10,638 nucleotides of DNA, from the NCBI GenBank assembly GCA_024762915.1, contig JANTGL010000070.1, forward strand, positions 1 to 10,638. Direction: 5' to 3'. The first letter of the stretch is position 1. Each line of letters begins with the position of its first letter. Both the position numbers and the translations under genes were made by a program. This document shows, one piece after another, positions 7,174 to 10,638 of the stretch. The notes beneath the pieces are model-generated. The model did no database searches and was not told where the DNA came from. It saw only the letters and a list, made by a program, of their open reading frames with translations. The stretch is from Bacteroidales bacterium (GTDB taxonomy: Bacteria; Bacteroidota; Bacteroidia; Bacteroidales; JAADGE01).

Positions 7174-8187
7174 TTATTTTTTATTATATGTTTTTCTGAA
7201 TTGAAAGTTCGAAGCAATAAAATTGACTTCATTAACACTGCCGTTATCGGCATAGTCATTTTTTAATTGAATATCATCGTCTTTTGTTATTTTTTTCCAT
7301 ACGTGAATCCCTTTCTCCGCATATTTCCAAAATTTATCTTTATTGTTTAAGGCAGAACGATTCCGATTGAAATTTTTAAATTCTGCGAAATTTGAAGGTG
7401 TCATAATCAGGTCCGTGTTTGAGATAAGAGCCTCATTTTTAATATCAGGGATTGATACAATTAATTCCTTGTACAAATCTTTATCGTTTTGAGGCTCATT
7501 ATCGTCAAACGCAAGAACATGTTTGTTTGAATTTTTAATTGTTTGATTATGAGTAACTAATGCTTGTTCTTGTTTGGTATTATTTTTCTCTGTTTCAGGA
7601 ACTTTTATTTGTTCCGGTAATGATTTTGATGTATTTTTCTTTTCAATTCTTGTTGAATATAGTTTTGTGTCGGGATTTATTTCTTTTTGATTTATGAAGT
7701 TCCCTTTAAATACAAAAAACAATAAAATAACAGCTGCAGCTGCAACAGAAGTGATAATCCCGTAGTTAATTGAAATGATTTTTTTCTGCAAATTCTTTTT
7801 ATCCGAAAAAATCAAATGTTCGTCGGCTTGCAGTTTCAGTTTTTTGAATATGCTGTATTCGGTTTTGTTTTCCGGTTTTGTTAATTCAAATGCCAGTTGC
7901 AATTTTTCTTCTTCGTTAATATCACTTTCGTTTTCGGCAACACATAAATATTCAAATTCCGTTATCTCAAAGTGTTGTGCTTGTGTTTTTTTAATAAGTT
8001 CCTGTTTGTTTTCATATGTGATGTCGGAAGGTTCTAATGTAACTTCTTCAAAACGTTCCAATTCTTCTTTCAAACTCGGATTTTGTTGTAAAAAACGAGT
8101 TAATTCTTTCTTTTTATCATCGGATAAATTTCCGTCAAGAAAATCAAGAAAAAATGCTTCGTAGTTATGTCTGTTAATTATTTCCAA
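7174..8187 (-). CDS. Single-span anti-sigma-factor-like membrane protein (TTG start)
   Basis: Second gene of the ECF operon, 337 aa. The N-terminal cytoplasmic part (about 1-140) opens with YEAFFLDFLDGNLSDDKKKE and a short acidic helical region, the pattern seen in Bacteroidota anti-sigma proteins that lack the zinc-finger HxxxCxxC motif. One transmembrane helix lies at about 142-161 (NYGIITSVAAAAVILLFFVF). The C-terminal about 175 residues are polar and would lie in the periplasm, with no domain I recognise. The start is inferred to be TTG at 8187: an in-frame TAA lies at 8200-8202, there is no ATG between, and the first internal Met is residue 262, past the membrane span. It starts 16 nt after the sigma stop codon. 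By position and topology it probably binds the ECF factor; direct sequence proof is lacking. Confidence 0.78.
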   Translation of the reverse strand: MEIINRHNYEAFFLDFLDGNLSDDKKKELTRFLQQNPSLKEELERFEEVTLEPSDITYENKQELIKKTQAQHFEITEFEYLCVAENESDINEEEKLQLAFELTKPENKTEYSIFKKLKLQADEHLIFSDKKNLQKKIISINYGIITSVAAAAVILLFFVFKGNFINQKEINPDTKLYSTRIEKKNTSKSLPEQIKVPETEKNNTKQEQALVTHNQTIKNSNKHVLAFDDNEPQNDKDLYKELIVSIPDIKNEALISNTDLIMTPSNFAEFKNFNRNRSALNNKDKFWKYAEKGIHVWKKITKDDDIQLKNDYADNGSVNEVNFIASNFQFRKTYNKK

Positions 8188-8203
8188 GTTATTGTTGAAT
8201 TAT

Positions 8204-8689
8204 TTAAACAAGATTTTCAATTTTTCCGATATAATTTTTCAAATAAACTCTGGCTCTGTAAATATATACTTTTACTTGCGATTCATTCAAATTTGTAATG
8301 TCTGCAATTTCTCTGTATGAATACCCTTCATAATCTCTCAAAAGAATAACCGAACGCTGAATTTCCGGCAACTTTTCAACCGCTTCGTGCAAAATTTCTT
8401 GTATGTCGCTAAAACTGTTTTCTTCATGACTTTCAAAAATTGTTTGGTCATCGGTTAAACTAACGCGTTTTTGCTTTCTTATAATATCAATCATCGTTCT
8501 GTATGCCGTCGTAAAAAGATACGACTTCACTTTTATGAAATAAACCGCTTTTCGATTTATCCACAGTTTCTCAAAACTGTCCTGAACAATATCCTGTGCC
8601 GTATTTTCATTTTTTATATTTTTTAAAATGAATCGGTAGATATGATCGGAATACGCTTCTACACTTTTATTGTATTCGTTTACAGTCAT
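8204..8689 (-). CDS. RNA polymerase ECF sigma factor (sigma-70 family)
   Basis: Alternative sigma factor of 161 aa, the expected length for two-domain ECF sigmas (regions 2 and 4 only). Region 2 covers about residues 10-77, with the core-binding helix AQDIVQDSFEKLW (31-43) and the promoter-melting/-10 part SYLFTTAYRTMIDIIRKQKR (56-75). Region 4 covers about 97-152: LPEIQRSVILLRDYEGYSY is followed by the helix-turn-helix REIADITNLNESQVKVYIYR that reads the -35 element. It is the first gene of a minus-strand operon with the anti-sigma-like gene (16-nt gap) and the barrel gene. A good ECF-type promoter precedes it, consistent with autoactivation. The inducing signal is unknown; envelope stress is a reasonable guess from the partners. 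Confidence 0.94.
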   Translation of the reverse strand: MTVNEYNKSVEAYSDHIYRFILKNIKNENTAQDIVQDSFEKLWINRKAVYFIKVKSYLFTTAYRTMIDIIRKQKRVSLTDDQTIFESHEENSFSDIQEILHEAVEKLPEIQRSVILLRDYEGYSYREIADITNLNESQVKVYIYRARVYLKNYIGKIENLV

Positions 8690-8711
8690 TCAATCTTGCG
8701 TTCAGGGATAA

Positions 8712-8736
8712 GACGTATAAATTACGAAATTGTTAC
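8712..8736 (-). promoter_or_regulatory. Putative ECF-type promoter, likely autoregulatory
   Basis: On the minus strand GTAAC (8736-8732) and CGTC (8715-8712) are separated by exactly 16 nt. An AAC-containing -35 and a CGT-containing -10 with a 16-17 nt spacer is the general ECF promoter form. Transcription would begin near 8705, giving a leader of about 16 nt to the sigma ATG at 8689. No housekeeping TAnnTTTG element was found in the same interval. Inference from pattern and position only. Confidence 0.5.
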
Positions 8737-8823
8737 AATTTATTTAAAAAAACTTAAAGGGTTGGCATATCTTGTTGAAACACTGAACATTATTGGAAGT
8801 ACTTATTATTTATAAATTTATTC

Positions 8824-10482
8824 TTATTCAAAAACAGTTGCTCTTTTAAGTTCGAGATTTAATTCGTCAATATTTTTTTGTTTTGTTTTTTCGTTCCAAT
8901 TTAAAAATTCGGAAAGAATATCCGCAGCCGTATTTATTTGTTTATAAATATCATCAATATAAAAGAAAATCATTCCGGTACGTCGTATAAAAAAATCGGA
9001 TAATGTTGCAATTGCTTCATCAGTCACACAATAATGCAATTCGGCTTTTAACCAAGAAAAACCCGTATTCCTTGTTTCCGTATAATAATCAAATGCTTTT
9101 TCGGAAACTTTATCGATATTCATTCCGTAGCGATAGAATAATTTTTTAAACTCATTAACGGAAATTCCGGTTTGCTTTATCTCATCATATTTTTGGTCGG
9201 CATAAGTTATTAAATTTGACATATCCGGATAAAAGGGAAATTCGCCGCCCGATAATCGAAGATTTTTTGTTTGACATTTCGGAAATTCTCTGTCTTCTTT
9301 TTCCGCTAATCTTTTGGCAACCAATTTTACAACCTTTTTTGCCATTATTCGGTATCCTGTTAATTTTCCGCCGGCAATGGAAATTAAACCGGTTTTTGAA
9401 TGAAAAATTTCATCTTTTCTGGAAAGTTCCGAAGGATCTTTTCCTTCTTCATGTATTAAAGGTCGCAATCCCGACCATGCAGATTTAACATCTTCAAACA
9501 TTAAATTTACGGCCGGGGCAATTTTATTTACGGCATTAATTAAATATTGAACATCTTCTTTTGTAATATTCGGATTTTCCAATTCCTTATAATAATCCGT
9601 ATCGGTCGTTCCCACATATATAATATCCTGACGAGGGATGGCAAAAACCATTCGTTTATCACCGGTATCGAAATAAATAGCATGATTTATGGGCAAACGG
9701 TCTTTATCAAAAACAATATGGATACCCTTCGTATGATGTATGCGTTTACCTTTTAATGAATGATCGGCTTTTCGTAATTTATCAACCCAAGGACCCGTGG
9801 CATTTACAATATTTTTTGCATGAATTGAGAATGTAATGTCGGACAACATATCTTTTGCATTAAGGCCGATTACTTTTCCGTTTTCATAAATAAAAGACTC
9901 TGCTTTTATGTAATTTAAACAATTTGCTCCGTGTTCAACAGCTTTTTTCAAAACTTCAACAGTCAATCTTGAATCATCTGTTTTATATTCATAATATAGA
10001 GCTCCGGCTTTTAAAATCGGGCTGTCGAGCAAAGGAACAATTTGCAATGTTTCTTCTTTTGTCAACATTTTTTTTTGCTCAGTCTTTTTTACGCCTGCCA
10101 GAAAATCATATACATACAAAGCCAGTGAAGTTGTAAATTCGCCTAAATTACCGTCTTCAATAATCGGTAAAATCATTTTTTCGGGAATCACGATATGTGC
10201 GGCATTATTGTGAACAATTTCGCGTTCTCTTCCTACTTCTCTTACCAATCCGAGTTCCAAATGCTCCAAATAACGCAATCCGCCGTGAACCAGTTTAGTC
10301 GAACGGCTGCTGGTTCCTGCGGCAAAATCCTGCATTTCAATTAATGCAACACTCATTCCTCGAGTTACGGCATCTAAGGCAATTCCGGCACCGGTTATTC
10401 CGCCGCCGATTATTAATAAATCAAATTCTGTTGAAGTAATCTTATTAATTTGTGTATTCCTGTTTGAATTTGAAAATTTCAT
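8824..10482 (-). CDS. glpD: FAD-dependent glycerol-3-phosphate dehydrogenase GlpD
   Basis: Oxidises sn-glycerol 3-phosphate to dihydroxyacetone phosphate and passes electrons through FAD to the respiratory quinone pool; normally a peripheral inner-membrane enzyme. At 552 aa it has full family length. The dinucleotide-binding fold is at 21-50 with GGGITGAGIALDAVTRG (26-42). The GlpD signature SSRSTKLVHGGLRYLEH lies at 58-74. NATGPWVDKLR (227-237), SAWSGLRPL (335-343) and ISIAGGKLTGYR (367-378) complete the DAO fold. The C-terminal DAO_C helical domain (about 405-530) contains VTDEAIATLSDFFIRRTG. Being a simple dehydrogenase versus an O2-using GlpO oxidase cannot be decided by eye; the length and lack of the GlpO-type insertion favour dehydrogenase. 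No glpK or glpF is visible in the window. It is separated from the downstream ECF operon by 134 nt without a clear terminator. Confidence 0.95.
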   Translation of the reverse strand: MKFSNSNRNTQINKITSTEFDLLIIGGGITGAGIALDAVTRGMSVALIEMQDFAAGTSSRSTKLVHGGLRYLEHLELGLVREVGREREIVHNNAAHIVIPEKMILPIIEDGNLGEFTTSLALYVYDFLAGVKKTEQKKMLTKEETLQIVPLLDSPILKAGALYYEYKTDDSRLTVEVLKKAVEHGANCLNYIKAESFIYENGKVIGLNAKDMLSDITFSIHAKNIVNATGPWVDKLRKADHSLKGKRIHHTKGIHIVFDKDRLPINHAIYFDTGDKRMVFAIPRQDIIYVGTTDTDYYKELENPNITKEDVQYLINAVNKIAPAVNLMFEDVKSAWSGLRPLIHEEGKDPSELSRKDEIFHSKTGLISIAGGKLTGYRIMAKKVVKLVAKRLAEKEDREFPKCQTKNLRLSGGEFPFYPDMSNLITYADQKYDEIKQTGISVNEFKKLFYRYGMNIDKVSEKAFDYYTETRNTGFSWLKAELHYCVTDEAIATLSDFFIRRTGMIFFYIDDIYKQINTAADILSEFLNWNEKTKQKNIDELNLELKRATVFE

Positions 10483-10495
10483 AATTATTTTTCAG

Positions 10496-10503
10496 CAAAG
10501 ATA
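10496..10503 (-). promoter_or_regulatory. Candidate -7 element for glpD
   Basis: TATCTTTG on the minus strand matches the Bacteroidota -7 consensus TAnnTTTG exactly, 14 nt upstream of the glpD ATG. The expected -33 TTTG about 19-21 nt further upstream is absent, so the promoter would be weak, activator-dependent, or the match accidental. The leader would be under 10 nt. Confidence 0.4.
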
Positions 10504-10562
10504 TTTCATTTTGATTAAAATCGCTTCATTATAAAAATAAAAACACCGGTGAAAAGAATAAT

Positions 10563-10593
10563 TTTGCCAAGCAGTAAATATTTATTAATTTTG
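10563..10593 (+). promoter_or_regulatory. Bacteroidota-type housekeeping promoter pointing out of the window
   Basis: TTTG (10563-10566) and TAATTTTG (10586-10593, an exact TAnnTTTG) are separated by 19 nt, which fits the known Bacteroides -33/-7 promoter form. Transcription would start near 10600 and run rightward, divergent from glpD, into a gene cut by the window end. Confidence 0.6.
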
Positions 10594-10611
10594 ATATGTT
10601 ATAAACTAAAA

Positions 10612-10638
10612 ATGTTAAAAAATGGATCTAAAAAGGAC
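10612..10638 (+). CDS. Possible 5' end of a gene divergent from glpD (partial)
   Basis: Just downstream of the promoter at 10563-10593 there are two ATG codons in different frames that stay open to the window end: 10612 (MLKNGSKKD) and 10622 (MDLKR). Both follow A-rich sequence, as usual for starts in this phylum. Too little is present to choose between them or name a product. Confidence 0.3.

Noticed and set aside
7775..8164. 129-codon open frame on the plus strand opposite the anti-sigma-like gene
   Set aside because: Low-complexity Ser/Phe/Cys-rich translation complementary to a Lys/Glu-rich coding region; an antisense shadow.
8690..8823. Terminator after glpD
   Set aside because: No stem of useful length followed by a T tract on the minus strand could be found; read-through into the ECF operon cannot be excluded.

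Overview
The window is AT-rich bacterial DNA, most likely chromosomal and from a member of the Bacteroidota. This rests on three things: the protein families (a propeller/Y_Y_Y/SpoIIE sensor phosphatase, an ECF sigma operon ending in a PorT-like beta-barrel, a septoil-knot-type repeat protein), A-rich leaders without Shine-Dalgarno sequences, and promoter matches of the form TTTG / TAnnTTTG typical of the phylum. Nothing mobile (IS, integrase, phage, CRISPR, tRNA) was seen.

Layout from left to right: a short gene-free edge, then mutY (+, adenine glycosylase). A TetR-family regulator (-) follows, tail to tail with mutY and only 1 nt away. A GC-rich terminator separates it from a large (-) gene for a membrane sensor with an extracytoplasmic beta-propeller and Y_Y_Y domain, one transmembrane helix, a coiled coil and a cytoplasmic PP2C/SpoIIE phosphatase. 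Next on (-) is a small secreted protein made almost entirely of six copies of a (D/N)TEAWA repeat. A long perfect hairpin terminator then divides it from a three-gene (-) operon: ECF sigma factor, single-span anti-sigma-like protein, and an exported coiled-coil/beta-barrel protein. The last full gene is glpD (-, FAD glycerol-3-phosphate dehydrogenase). At the right edge a well-formed Bacteroidota promoter points rightward toward a gene that is cut off by the window.

How the genes fit together: the ECF operon looks like a self-contained cell-envelope stress or signalling circuit. The sigma factor probably activates its own promoter, the second gene spans the inner membrane and would hold the sigma factor, and the third places a long coiled coil in the periplasm next to an outer-membrane barrel. 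The sensor phosphatase is a separate one-protein signalling device; no STAS-type or kinase partner lies in the window. mutY and glpD are housekeeping genes (repair of 8-oxoG:A mispairs; entry of glycerol 3-phosphate into glycolysis and respiration).

The most unusual object is the secreted (D/N)TEAWA repeat protein (5338..5673). Its six repeats have a symmetric 3+3 arrangement, its tryptophan content is very high, and its repeat cores are nearly identical even at synonymous sites. It resembles the all-beta, deeply knotted 7(1) 'septoil knot' family (formerly DUF6150), whose biological role is, to my knowledge, not established.
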